From Campylobacter concisus (GTDB taxonomy: Bacteria > Campylobacterota > Campylobacteria > Campylobacterales > Campylobacteraceae), in NCBI RefSeq assembly GCF_002913225.1, contig NZ_PPAW01000003.1, positions 1 through 64,000 on the forward strand: DNA of 64,000 nucleotides, in the 5' to 3' direction. Position numbers and translations under genes: made by a program. Positions 1 through 7,119 of the stretch are shown in pieces. Below the pieces are notes generated by a model that saw only the letters and a list, made by a program, of their open reading frames with translations, was not told the DNA's origin and did no database searches. The first letter of the stretch is position 1, and the number at the start of each line of letters is the position of its first letter.

Positions 1-98
1 CTCTGGGCAGTGTAGTAACTAGCGGCTGACATAGCCACAAACGAGAGACATAGAGCAACTATTAGCATTAGTGCTATTTTATTGGTGATTGACTTCAC
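1..98 (-). CDS. Methyl-accepting chemotaxis protein, N-terminal fragment
   Basis: Only the first 32 codons are inside the window; the gene continues beyond position 1. It starts with GTG at 98-96 behind an AAAGGAATTC ribosome site. The peptide begins VKSITNKIALMLIVALCLSF and goes on with Ala/Ser/Tyr residues: a short basic N-terminus, then one hydrophobic membrane helix. This is the usual beginning of Campylobacter chemoreceptors that have a periplasmic sensor domain. The receptor call rests on this short N-terminus only, since no Cache, HAMP or signalling domain is visible. The gene lies downstream of the MFS gene on the same strand, with 114 bases between them, which leaves room for its own promoter. 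Confidence 0.55.
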   Translation of the reverse strand, partial: MKSITNKIALMLIVALCLSFVAMSAASYYTAQ

Positions 99-212
99 AC
101 GAATTCCTTTACATAATGATTTGGATTTTATATCGGTCAATTATAAAATAATTGAATATTAGTTTTTAAGAAATTTAATGTTTTTGAAAATTTTAATTAA
201 AAATAAATATTA

Positions 213-1409
213 TTACCTTATCTCATACCTTTTTGAAACTACGTGGTAGTAAAAGGCTCCAACGAAAAAGAGGCTTCCCATAAAGGCTGCGATCATCTCC
301 ACGCTTAGTCCAAGCTCGTATAAAAAGCCGATCGCAAATGAGATAAGTGCGCTAAATCCAAGAAAAACCATATCATTATACGCGATCACTCTGCCGTAAA
401 ACTCTTTTTGGCAGTTTTGCTGAAGCAGTGTGTAGGTGTAGCTCCAAAGGCTTGAGGTGCAAAAACCAGCAAAGATGATGCCAATAAGTGAAAGATAAAA
501 ATTCTGCAAAGATAGCGCCCAGATGATGATGCCAGCTCCTTGACCGATATAGATGTAGATGAGCGTTTTTTTGTTCATAAATTTACTAAGCATGGCCGGT
601 GCAAACATAAGTGAGATCGATCTTGAGGCGTTTAGCAGGCCAATAACTAGTGAAGTTGAGAGTAAATTTGCGTATCTATAGTCAGCCAAAAGCGCGATCA
701 ACGCGTCATAAGCTGTGATACCAACAAAGGCGTGCAAAAATATAAGATGGACTATGAGCCTATTTTCTTTTAGGTATTTAAGCCCGTTTTTTAGCATTTT
801 TAGAGGTTTTTCTATAAATTCTGGCTTTAGCTCATCTAGCTTTAAAAGATATAAAAAGCCAAAACTGCAAAGATAAAGAGCTCCGTCAAGCAAAAAGGCG
901 CTTTTGATGCCAAAAAAGTGTATATAAACGCCAGCAAGCCCCATGCCAGCGGTGTATGAGACCGCCCAGATGATAGAGTGGATCTCGTTTGCGAGCTTCA
1001 AGCTCTCTTTGCTTAAAATTTTTGGTAGCACGCTCATCTCTACTTGAAAATACATCCCGCCAACGCCGTTTCTAACAAAAATGATAAGCAAAAGCAGCCA
1101 TAAAAAATCAAGCGAATTTATAAAAAGTAGCATAAAAACGCTTATGGTCTCAACCGCCATCATGATCACAAGCATAGGTTTTGGGCTAAATTTATCAACC
1201 AAAATGCCACTAAACGGAGCGATGACGACGCCTGGGATAAATGCCATCGCCGCACTTAGTGTAAGCGCCCACACAGGAGCATCAAGCGAGATAAGTAGTG
1301 TAAAGATGCCAGTGTGCGAGAACCACACACCAAAGTAGCACATGAGCTGGATGGTGCTTAAAAGGCGGAAATTTCTCTCATCCTTTAAAAGCTTAAGATA
1401 CTCTTTCAA
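213..1409 (-). CDS. MFS transporter (EntS-like permease)
   Basis: A 398-residue, strongly hydrophobic protein with about 12 predicted membrane helices, the normal size for the major facilitator superfamily. A motif-A-like loop GILVDKFSPKPM follows the second helix near residues 63-75. The overall character fits the MFS_3 group, which includes exporters of siderophores and drugs, but the substrate cannot be read from the sequence. The start is TTG at 1409, one base past the stop of the NlpE-like lipoprotein gene at 1411, so the two genes are probably translated from one message. The ribosome site is weak (GGAACC), consistent with translational coupling. A + strand open frame at 1081-1338 is only a shadow of this gene. 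Confidence 0.8.
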   Translation of the reverse strand: MKEYLKLLKDERNFRLLSTIQLMCYFGVWFSHTGIFTLLISLDAPVWALTLSAAMAFIPGVVIAPFSGILVDKFSPKPMLVIMMAVETISVFMLLFINSLDFLWLLLLIIFVRNGVGGMYFQVEMSVLPKILSKESLKLANEIHSIIWAVSYTAGMGLAGVYIHFFGIKSAFLLDGALYLCSFGFLYLLKLDELKPEFIEKPLKMLKNGLKYLKENRLIVHLIFLHAFVGITAYDALIALLADYRYANLLSTSLVIGLLNASRSISLMFAPAMLSKFMNKKTLIYIYIGQGAGIIIWALSLQNFYLSLIGIIFAGFCTSSLWSYTYTLLQQNCQKEFYGRVIAYNDMVFLGFSALISFAIGFLYELGLSVEMIAAFMGSLFFVGAFYYHVVSKRYEIR

Positions 1410-1410
1410 G

Positions 1411-2616
1411 CTACTGGTTCCACATCAGAGTTATCTGCTCTATTTGCGCCTCATCTGGGATCTGGCTTAAGCTTGTTATCTCTTGTGCGAGCGGATTTTT
1501 AAGCTTTATTAGCATGTCGTGGCTATCTATTTTTAGATAGATATTGTTTGCGTCGCTATTAAATTTAGAGATAACAAGAGCGTTTTTTATATCTTTGAAA
1601 TTTGATTTTAGGCTAATGTTTTCTGGAGTTTTAAACTCATTTGAGTAAATTTCAATGCTTGTGATGATGCCATTTAGCAAGGTGTACTCAAAAATTCTCT
1701 CGTTTTTGCTTGTGACGATGTAGCTATTTTCTTTTTTAGTATTGTCTCTTTTTATGTTTTTTGCACCATAAAATTTCATCACATCAGCGTTTGCTGACTC
1801 GTTTGTAAGTTTCGCAAAAAAGCCCTTGCCAAAGAGGCTGGATCTGCCTTTTTCTCTTTTGTAATGTCCGCTTATGTGAGCATTTTTGCAAATTTTATCG
1901 TTTGCGATTATGAAGATGTCGTTAGCAGTTTTATGCACGCTTAGAGCCACGCCTTTTTCATCCAAAAGGTAAAAAATGCCCTTGTCATAAAGCAGCTCTG
2001 AGCTAAATTTACAAAGTGGTGAGCCATCTTTTAGCGATGAGTAAAAGCTTATCTTTGCGCCATTTTTGCTAGGCACAAGCACAAGCTCTAAAAAGCCATT
2101 TTTATCTTTAAATTTAGAAAATCTAGCAAAAAAACTATCTTTATATGCCTTATTTACTGGCTCGTAATTATAAATTTGAGCTAGCACGCCAACTCGCTTG
2201 TTTTTCTTATCATCAAGCTGAAGAAGTGAGTTTTTGTTTGGCACAAAGTAGCTAAGTGCGCCACTTTCATCTTTTAGCACGATAGCGCTCTCATCGACAT
2301 CAAATGTACCACCTTTTTCTACCAAAGTAGCAGCCTTATCCATCGTAAGCATAGTTTTTGTGTAGGTTTTGTCTTTATTTAGAGTTAAGATAGTCTTCAC
2401 GCCCTCGCAGTTTGAGCATGGCAAGGTCGTGTAGTAGCTCGTGTAGATAGAGTTTGAAAGTATTAGCTTTTCTAGTTTTTTGGGTTTTTCATCTCTAAGA
2501 AGAGGTTTTTCTTCTTTTGGTTTTTGTGTTTGTTCTTGATTTTGTGGCTTTAAATTTTCATTTTTCGCGCAGCCGATGATGAAAAATGAGATAAGTATGG
2601 CAAAAAGATATTTCAT
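1411..2616 (-). CDS. NlpE-like lipoprotein, two-domain
   Basis: A 401-residue lipoprotein. The signal peptide MKYLFAILISFFIIGCAKN carries a lipobox (FIIGC). A charged linker rich in Lys, Glu and Pro follows, then an NlpE N-terminal-type domain with the sequence TLPCSNCEGVKTILTLNKDKTY near residues 65-86; the CxxC is typical of NlpE/CutF. The second half (about residues 165-400) has no domain I recognise. NlpE proteins sense envelope or copper stress in enterobacteria, but that role is not established here. I start it at ATG 2616 because AAGGAG lies six bases upstream; an upstream in-frame TTG at 2622 overlaps the spacer. The MFS gene follows after one base, and a smaller NlpE-like lipoprotein gene precedes it. 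Confidence 0.75.
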   Translation of the reverse strand: MKYLFAILISFFIIGCAKNENLKPQNQEQTQKPKEEKPLLRDEKPKKLEKLILSNSIYTSYYTTLPCSNCEGVKTILTLNKDKTYTKTMLTMDKAATLVEKGGTFDVDESAIVLKDESGALSYFVPNKNSLLQLDDKKNKRVGVLAQIYNYEPVNKAYKDSFFARFSKFKDKNGFLELVLVPSKNGAKISFYSSLKDGSPLCKFSSELLYDKGIFYLLDEKGVALSVHKTANDIFIIANDKICKNAHISGHYKREKGRSSLFGKGFFAKLTNESANADVMKFYGAKNIKRDNTKKENSYIVTSKNERIFEYTLLNGIITSIEIYSNEFKTPENISLKSNFKDIKNALVISKFNSDANNIYLKIDSHDMLIKLKNPLAQEITSLSQIPDEAQIEQITLMWNQ

Positions 2617-2664
2617 TTGCAACTCCTTAAAAATTGCAAAATTATATCATTTTGCCTTTAAAAT

Positions 2665-3093
2665 TTATTTTACGCGTTTGAAGATGTATTTGTCTTTTAG
2701 CTCGCCAGTGACCTCTTTTTGATCCATGTCAAGCATCTTTAGATTTTCACCCTCGATCTTATAAAAGCTCTTCTCTTTATACTCATCAACCGTTGTGATA
2801 ACGCCATTTTTAACTGAGTATTTGCCCTTGCTAACGGCTTTGTAGTTGTCTTTTGACTTGTAGTTCATCACACTTTCAAATGTGCCGTCTTTTTTAAGCG
2901 TAAGGGTTGAGTCTATGCCCATGCAGCTAGCGCAAGGTAAAAACGCCTTGTAAGTGCCCTCGATGCTGCTTACTGGAGCCATGCAGCTACCTTTTACTTC
3001 ACATTTGCCTTGTGGGACGCTTGCGCTTTGGTTTGACGTAGCGCAACCTGCTAAAAGTAGAGCCGCACTTAGTGCAAAGATAAAATTTTTCAT
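2665..3093 (-). CDS. Small NlpE-like lipoprotein
   Basis: A 142-residue lipoprotein with signal peptide MKNFIFALSAALLLAGCATS and lipobox LLAGC. After a short linker with two further cysteines comes an NlpE N-terminal domain, recognised by FLPCASCMGIDSTLTLKKDGTF near residues 52-73, again with CxxC, and an ending YIFKRVK. It corresponds to the first domain of the neighbouring 401-residue protein, so the two are probably paralogues. The start ATG at 3093 has AAAGGATC upstream. It is read leftwards from the divergent promoter region at 3094-3173. A role in envelope or metal stress is inferred from the family only. Confidence 0.75.
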   Translation of the reverse strand: MKNFIFALSAALLLAGCATSNQSASVPQGKCEVKGSCMAPVSSIEGTYKAFLPCASCMGIDSTLTLKKDGTFESVMNYKSKDNYKAVSKGKYSVKNGVITTVDEYKEKSFYKIEGENLKMLDMDQKEVTGELKDKYIFKRVK

Positions 3094-3124
3094 GCTGATC
3101 CTTTTTGAAAATAAAATTTAAAAT

Positions 3125-3136
3125 GTATTATAATAC
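3125..3136. promoter_or_regulatory. Symmetric divergent promoter core
   Basis: The 12-bp palindrome GTATTATAATAC contains a TATAAT -10 hexamer on each strand (+ strand 3129-3134; - strand 3127-3132). It sits between the lipoprotein gene starting at 3093 (-) and the SPFH gene starting at 3174 (+), so it can serve both directions. No clear -35 is visible on either side, which is usual for Campylobacter sigma-70 promoters. Confidence 0.5.
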
Positions 3137-3173
3137 TTAAGAAAATAACAAATTATAAATTAAAGGAGAGAAG

Positions 3174-4088
3174 ATGCAAGTTGAGACATTTGGCGTTTTA
3201 GTCGTTGTTTTGGTTATTTTTGCATTTTTGTTTTTAAAAGCTGGTATCAAGATCGTTTCGCAAGCAGATAACTTGCTGATCGAGCGACTTGGTAAATTTC
3301 ACAAGGTGCTTGACGGGGGATTTCATATCATCATCCCATTTGTCGATCAGATAAGAGCGATCATAACTATAAAAGAGCAACTTGTTGATATCACAAAACA
3401 GCAAGTCATCACAAAAGATAATGTTAATATTAGCGTTGATGGCATCGTTTTTTTAAAGGTATTTGACGCAAAAATGGCGGTTTATAACGTAGATAACTAC
3501 AAGCGCGCCATTGCAAATTTAGCCATGACAACGCTTCGTGGCGAGATAGGCGCGATGAACCTTGATGATACACTAAGCTCACGTGACCGCCTAAATGCCG
3601 CACTTCAAGTGGCTCTTGGCGATGCAGCTGGCAACTGGGGCGTAAAGATCATGAGGGTTGAAATTTCTGAAATTTCTGTCCCACTTGGCATCGAAGAGGC
3701 GATGAATATGCAGATGAAAGCTGAGCGCGAAAAACGTGCGATCGAGCTAAAAGCCTTGGCTGAAAAAGAGGCACTCATCCGCAACGCAGAGGCACTAAAA
3801 CAAGAAAAAGTGCTTCAAGCAGAGGCTATAGAGCGTATGGCTGATGCGAAAAAATACGAGCAAATCGCCATCGCAACGGCTCAAAAAGAGGCTATGGATA
3901 TGATAAATGACAGCATGAGCAAAAACGCAAATGCGGCTGAATTTTTGCTTGCGCGTGACAGGGTCGGGGCATTTAGCGAGCTAGCTAAAAATAGCTCAAA
4001 AGATAAAATTTTAGTCCCTTATGAGGCGGCTGAACTCATCGGCTCGCTTAGCGTTTTAAAAAATTTCTTAGCTAAGGATAAGGCGTGA
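3174..4088 (+). CDS. SPFH/band-7 membrane protein (QmcA-like)
   Basis: A 304-residue protein with one N-terminal membrane helix (about residues 7-26) followed by a band-7/SPFH domain (GLGKF-type start at RLGKFHKVLDGGFHIIIPF) and an Ala/Glu/Lys-rich coiled-coil tail from about residue 170. Such proteins form oligomeric membrane scaffolds and often act with NfeD partners in membrane quality control. The next gene, overlapping by four bases, is NfeD-like, which matches the common SPFH-NfeD pairing. The ATG at 3174 has a good AAAGGAGAG site. Substrate proteins or lipid partners cannot be inferred. Confidence 0.88.
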   Translation: MQVETFGVLVVVLVIFAFLFLKAGIKIVSQADNLLIERLGKFHKVLDGGFHIIIPFVDQIRAIITIKEQLVDITKQQVITKDNVNISVDGIVFLKVFDAKMAVYNVDNYKRAIANLAMTTLRGEIGAMNLDDTLSSRDRLNAALQVALGDAAGNWGVKIMRVEISEISVPLGIEEAMNMQMKAEREKRAIELKALAEKEALIRNAEALKQEKVLQAEAIERMADAKKYEQIAIATAQKEAMDMINDSMSKNANAAEFLLARDRVGAFSELAKNSSKDKILVPYEAAELIGSLSVLKNFLAKDKA

Positions 4089-4477
4089 TAAGTCCTTTTA
4101 TAATGATAGCCATAGGCGCAGTTTTATGCGCCCTTGAATTTATGCTATTTTCATTTTATCTGCTCTTTTTTGGCGTCGCTTTTATCATCGTTGGGGCTGT
4201 AAATTTTGGCTTTAATTTTGAGTGGAGCTTTCAAATTTTAGCTGTCCTAGTGCTTGCCTTTATCTTGCTTGTGCTCTTAAAAGCGCCGTTAAAGAGCAAA
4301 TTTATGGCTAAAAAAGAGAGCTTTAATGAGGAATTTCTAGACGAAGCTGGCGTTGGCGAGATCAGGGAAAATATGGTCTATTTTAAAGGCACTCTTTGGA
4401 AGTATGACGGAGCGCTAAAAAATGGCGAAAAAGTGCAGGTTTTAGGCACTAAAGGCGACAAAGTTATATTAAAATAA
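4085..4477 (+). CDS. NfeD-like membrane protein
   Basis: A 130-residue protein with two or three hydrophobic helices in its first 70 residues and a C-terminal OB-fold-like beta domain (VGEIRENMVYFKGTLWKYDG ... VQVLGTKGDKVILK), the short NfeD (NfeD1b) form without a ClpP-like protease domain. It starts at an ATGA overlap with the SPFH gene, so the two are translationally coupled. NfeD OB domains are thought to bind the band-7 partner. Its stop codon lies inside the left arm of the hairpin at 4474-4497. Confidence 0.85.
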   Translation: MISPFIMIAIGAVLCALEFMLFSFYLLFFGVAFIIVGAVNFGFNFEWSFQILAVLVLAFILLVLLKAPLKSKFMAKKESFNEEFLDEAGVGEIRENMVYFKGTLWKYDGALKNGEKVQVLGTKGDKVILK

Positions 4478-4497
4478 AGTGCCATTTGGCACTTTAT
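4474..4497. terminator. Bidirectional terminator hairpin
   Basis: Perfect 10-bp stem ATAAAGTGCC / GGCACTTTAT with a four-base loop, flanked by A-rich and T-rich sequence, between the convergent NfeD and small lipoprotein genes. It overlaps the NfeD stop codon. Confidence 0.8.
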
Positions 4498-4710
4498 CTA
4501 TTTTGCGTGGGCTGGGCAGCCTGCTGGCATTTGCCCATGCATCGCCCCTTGCATGCCGTGATGAGGGCAGCTTGGCATATTTTCTTGCATCATTTTTTGA
4601 TGATGAGCACATCCGCAACTTGCACCTTGTGGCTCAGCTGGTTTTGGCTCATTTTTAGCACAACCAACCAAAAATAATCCGCAGATAACGGCAAATATCA
4701 CTTTTTTCAT
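4498..4710 (-). CDS. Small His/Met/Cys-rich lipoprotein
   Basis: A 70-residue lipoprotein: signal peptide MKKVIFAVICGLFLVGCAKN with lipobox LVGC, and a mature part of about 54 residues loaded with possible metal ligands. These include a CGCAHHQKMM stretch, a CPHHGM stretch, HGQM and a final CPAHAK. The pattern suggests binding of soft metals such as copper at the outer membrane or periplasm, but this is inference; I do not recognise a named family. I start it at ATG 4710, which has AAAGGAGAGAG upstream; the longer frame from 4737 has no ribosome site and would bury the signal peptide. Confidence 0.7.
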   Translation of the reverse strand: MKKVIFAVICGLFLVGCAKNEPKPAEPQGASCGCAHHQKMMQENMPSCPHHGMQGAMHGQMPAGCPAHAK

Positions 4711-4842
4711 AACTCTCTCCTTTAAAGAATTTCTCACATTTTAGCCTTTAAAAATTAATTTTTCATAACGCCTGATTTATCATATTTAAAAGCATTTTTG
4801 GCTAAACTTTCGCCCAAAAATAAGCAAAATAAAAGGTTAAAT

Positions 4843-5889
4843 TTGAAAAGACTTAGTGTAAATGAAGCCATCGATCTTATAGAAAATGCACCGCTTTACG
4901 AGCTTGGCAAGATGGCGCTAGCTAGAAAAAAAGAGCTTCATCCAGAGGGCATCACAACCTTCATCGTAGATCGCAACATAAACTATACGAATGTCTGCTG
5001 GGTGGATTGTAAATTTTGCGCATTTTACCGCCACGCAAAAGAAGAAGACGCTTATGTGCTAAGCTTTGAGGAGATCGGCAAGAAGATCGAGGAGCTAATA
5101 GCCATCGGCGGCACTCAAATTTTATTTCAAGGTGGCGTTCATCCAAAGCTAAAGATCGAGTGGTACGAGGAGCTTGTGGGCTACATCAGCAAGCACTATC
5201 CAAGCATCACGATACATGGCTTCTCAGCCGTTGAGATCGACTATATCGCAAGAGTTTCAAAAATTTCTACAAAAGAGGTTTTAAGACGCCTAAACCAAAA
5301 GGGCTTATACTCGATGCCAGGGGCTGGAGCGGAGATATTAAGTGACAGAGTGCGTGACATCATCGCCCCTAAAAAGTGCGACACCGCAGACTGGCTTCGC
5401 ATACACAAAGAGGCGCACGAGCTTGGCATGAAGACGACTGCTACGATGATGTTTGGCACGGTTGAGAGCACCCGCGAGATCGTGGAGCACTGGGAGCACA
5501 TCAGAAATTTACAAGATGAAACGGCTGGATTTAGAGCATTTATACTTTGGAGCTTTCAAGGGCTAAATACAAAGCTCATGCAAGAATTCCCAGAGATAAA
5601 AAAGCAAAGCTCAAACGTCTATCTAAGGCTACTTGCGGTTTCAAGGCTCTTTTTAGATAACTTTAAAAATATCCAAAGCAGCTGGGTCACGCAGGGCAGC
5701 TACGTAGGCCAGCTAGCACTTCTTTTTGGCGCAAACGACCTTGGTAGCACGATGATGGAAGAAAACGTCGTAAAGGCCGCAGGGGCTAGCTTTAGGATGA
5801 ATCAAGATCAGATGATCGAGCTTATAAAAGATGTCGGAGAAATTCCAGCTAAGCGCAACACAAACTATGATATTTTGGAGAAATTTTAG
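4843..5889 (+). CDS. mqnC: Cyclic dehypoxanthinyl futalosine synthase
   Basis: A 348-residue radical-SAM enzyme of the futalosine route to menaquinone, which cyclises dehypoxanthine futalosine. The 4Fe-4S ligands are in NVCWVDCKFCAF (CX3CX2C) near residue 58 and a GGVHP element follows. The C-terminal half has the conserved WVTQG and GANDLGSTMMEENVV stretches of the MqnC family, and length is normal. The likely start is TTG at 4843 (LKRLSVNEAIDLIENAP) because AAAAGG lies six bases upstream and the family begins there; the frame is open back to 4798. The M16 peptidase-like gene starts immediately after the stop, then recG, forming an operon. Menaquinone matters here because HaoC, NorB and similar enzymes draw electrons from it. 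Confidence 0.9.
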   Translation: MKRLSVNEAIDLIENAPLYELGKMALARKKELHPEGITTFIVDRNINYTNVCWVDCKFCAFYRHAKEEDAYVLSFEEIGKKIEELIAIGGTQILFQGGVHPKLKIEWYEELVGYISKHYPSITIHGFSAVEIDYIARVSKISTKEVLRRLNQKGLYSMPGAGAEILSDRVRDIIAPKKCDTADWLRIHKEAHELGMKTTATMMFGTVESTREIVEHWEHIRNLQDETAGFRAFILWSFQGLNTKLMQEFPEIKKQSSNVYLRLLAVSRLFLDNFKNIQSSWVTQGSYVGQLALLFGANDLGSTMMEENVVKAAGASFRMNQDQMIELIKDVGEIPAKRNTNYDILEKF

Positions 5890-7119
5890 ATGAAAATTTT
5901 AGATATCAATGTAAAAAATGTAAAAATCCCAGTCGTTTTTGAAAGCTCAAAAGCGATGCCAGTAGTGAGCCTAAAACTAGTTTTCAAAGCAGCTGGTAGC
6001 TCGCAAAATGGCAAACTAGCAGGCCTTGCAAGACTAAGTGCAAATTTGCTAAACGAAGGCGATATGAAGCTAGGCTCGGCTAAATTTGCCAAAGAGCTTG
6101 AAGTGCGGGCGATCAGTCTAAACGCAAGCTGCGGCTTTGAGACATTTTGCATAGACCTAAACTGTCTAAAAGAGCACTTTGCCTTTGCGTGTGGCAAGCT
6201 AAAAGAGCTACTACTCGCTCCAAATTTAACAGATGAGATACTAAATAGGTGCAAAACCGTCACTCTTGGCGAGATCGCAGCAAATGAAAACGACTTTGAC
6301 TACGTGGCAAGGCAAGGTCTTTTTGAGCTTTTATACCCAAAAAGCGTCCTTTCACAGCCAAGTATCGGTACTAAAAAGAGCGTAAAAGCGATCACGCTTG
6401 AAGATGTGAGGAAATTTTTAAACGAGCATTTAGACCTTTCAAATTTGCTCTGCGTGCTTGGTGGCGACATAGACGAGAAGCAGACAAAAGAGCTAGCTGG
6501 CGTTTTAGAAATTTTAAAACCTGGCAAGGTGCGAAAACTAGAGCGCTTTAGCCCAAGCAACAAGTGCGAAAGCAGCGAGATCATCAGACAAAGCGAGCAG
6601 GCATACATCTACTTTGGTGCGCCGTTTAATGTAAAACCTGAAGAGAAATACAAGGCTGCAGTGGCGACATTTATTTTAGGTGAGGGTGGCTTTGGCTCGA
6701 GGCTCATGGAGGAAATCCGCGTGAAAAGAGGCCTTGCGTACAGCGCCTACGCTAGAAATTTGCTAAATCTCTCTTACAGCCAGCTTTACGGCTACATGCA
6801 GACAAAAAATGAGAAAAAAGACGAGGCCATCGCCGTTATAAAAGATGAAATTTTAAAATTTAGTAAAAAAGGCGTTAGCAAGGCGGAGCTTGAGCAGGCG
6901 AAGAAATTTTTACTTGGTTCGTTGCCGCTTAGACTTGAGACGCTATTTAAGCGCCTTGACATCGCGCAAGGCGAGTTTTATGAGCATGGCGAGCTTGGGG
7001 CATTTTTAAAGGACCTTGATAAAATTTCAAGCCTTTCGCTAAACGAGCTAAATAGCTTCATAAAATCCCACACAGAGATAAACGAGCTAAGTTTTTGCGT
7101 TTTAAAAAATGAAATTTGA
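5890..7119 (+). CDS. M16-family peptidase-like protein, zinc motif absent
   Basis: A 409-residue protein with the two-lobed M16 (pitrilysin / processing-peptidase) layout. At the place where active members have HxxEH (about residues 43-55) the sequence is GLARLSANLLNEGD, so the zinc ligands are absent. The C-terminal lobe retains the R/Y region (EIRVKRGLAYSAYA, near residues 275-290). This resembles the non-catalytic subunit of two-gene M16 pairs, but no catalytic M16 gene lies next to it here. ATG follows the mqnC stop directly, and its 3' end overlaps recG by 11 bases. Bacterial M16 proteins act in the cytoplasm or periplasm; no signal peptide is visible. Confidence 0.8.
   Translation: MKILDINVKNVKIPVVFESSKAMPVVSLKLVFKAAGSSQNGKLAGLARLSANLLNEGDMKLGSAKFAKELEVRAISLNASCGFETFCIDLNCLKEHFAFACGKLKELLLAPNLTDEILNRCKTVTLGEIAANENDFDYVARQGLFELLYPKSVLSQPSIGTKKSVKAITLEDVRKFLNEHLDLSNLLCVLGGDIDEKQTKELAGVLEILKPGKVRKLERFSPSNKCESSEIIRQSEQAYIYFGAPFNVKPEEKYKAAVATFILGEGGFGSRLMEEIRVKRGLAYSAYARNLLNLSYSQLYGYMQTKNEKKDEAIAVIKDEILKFSKKGVSKAELEQAKKFLLGSLPLRLETLFKRLDIAQGEFYEHGELGAFLKDLDKISSLSLNELNSFIKSHTEINELSFCVLKNEI

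Noticed and set aside
1081..1338. 85-codon open frame on the + strand
   Set aside because: Lies wholly inside the MFS gene on the other strand, with no ribosome site.
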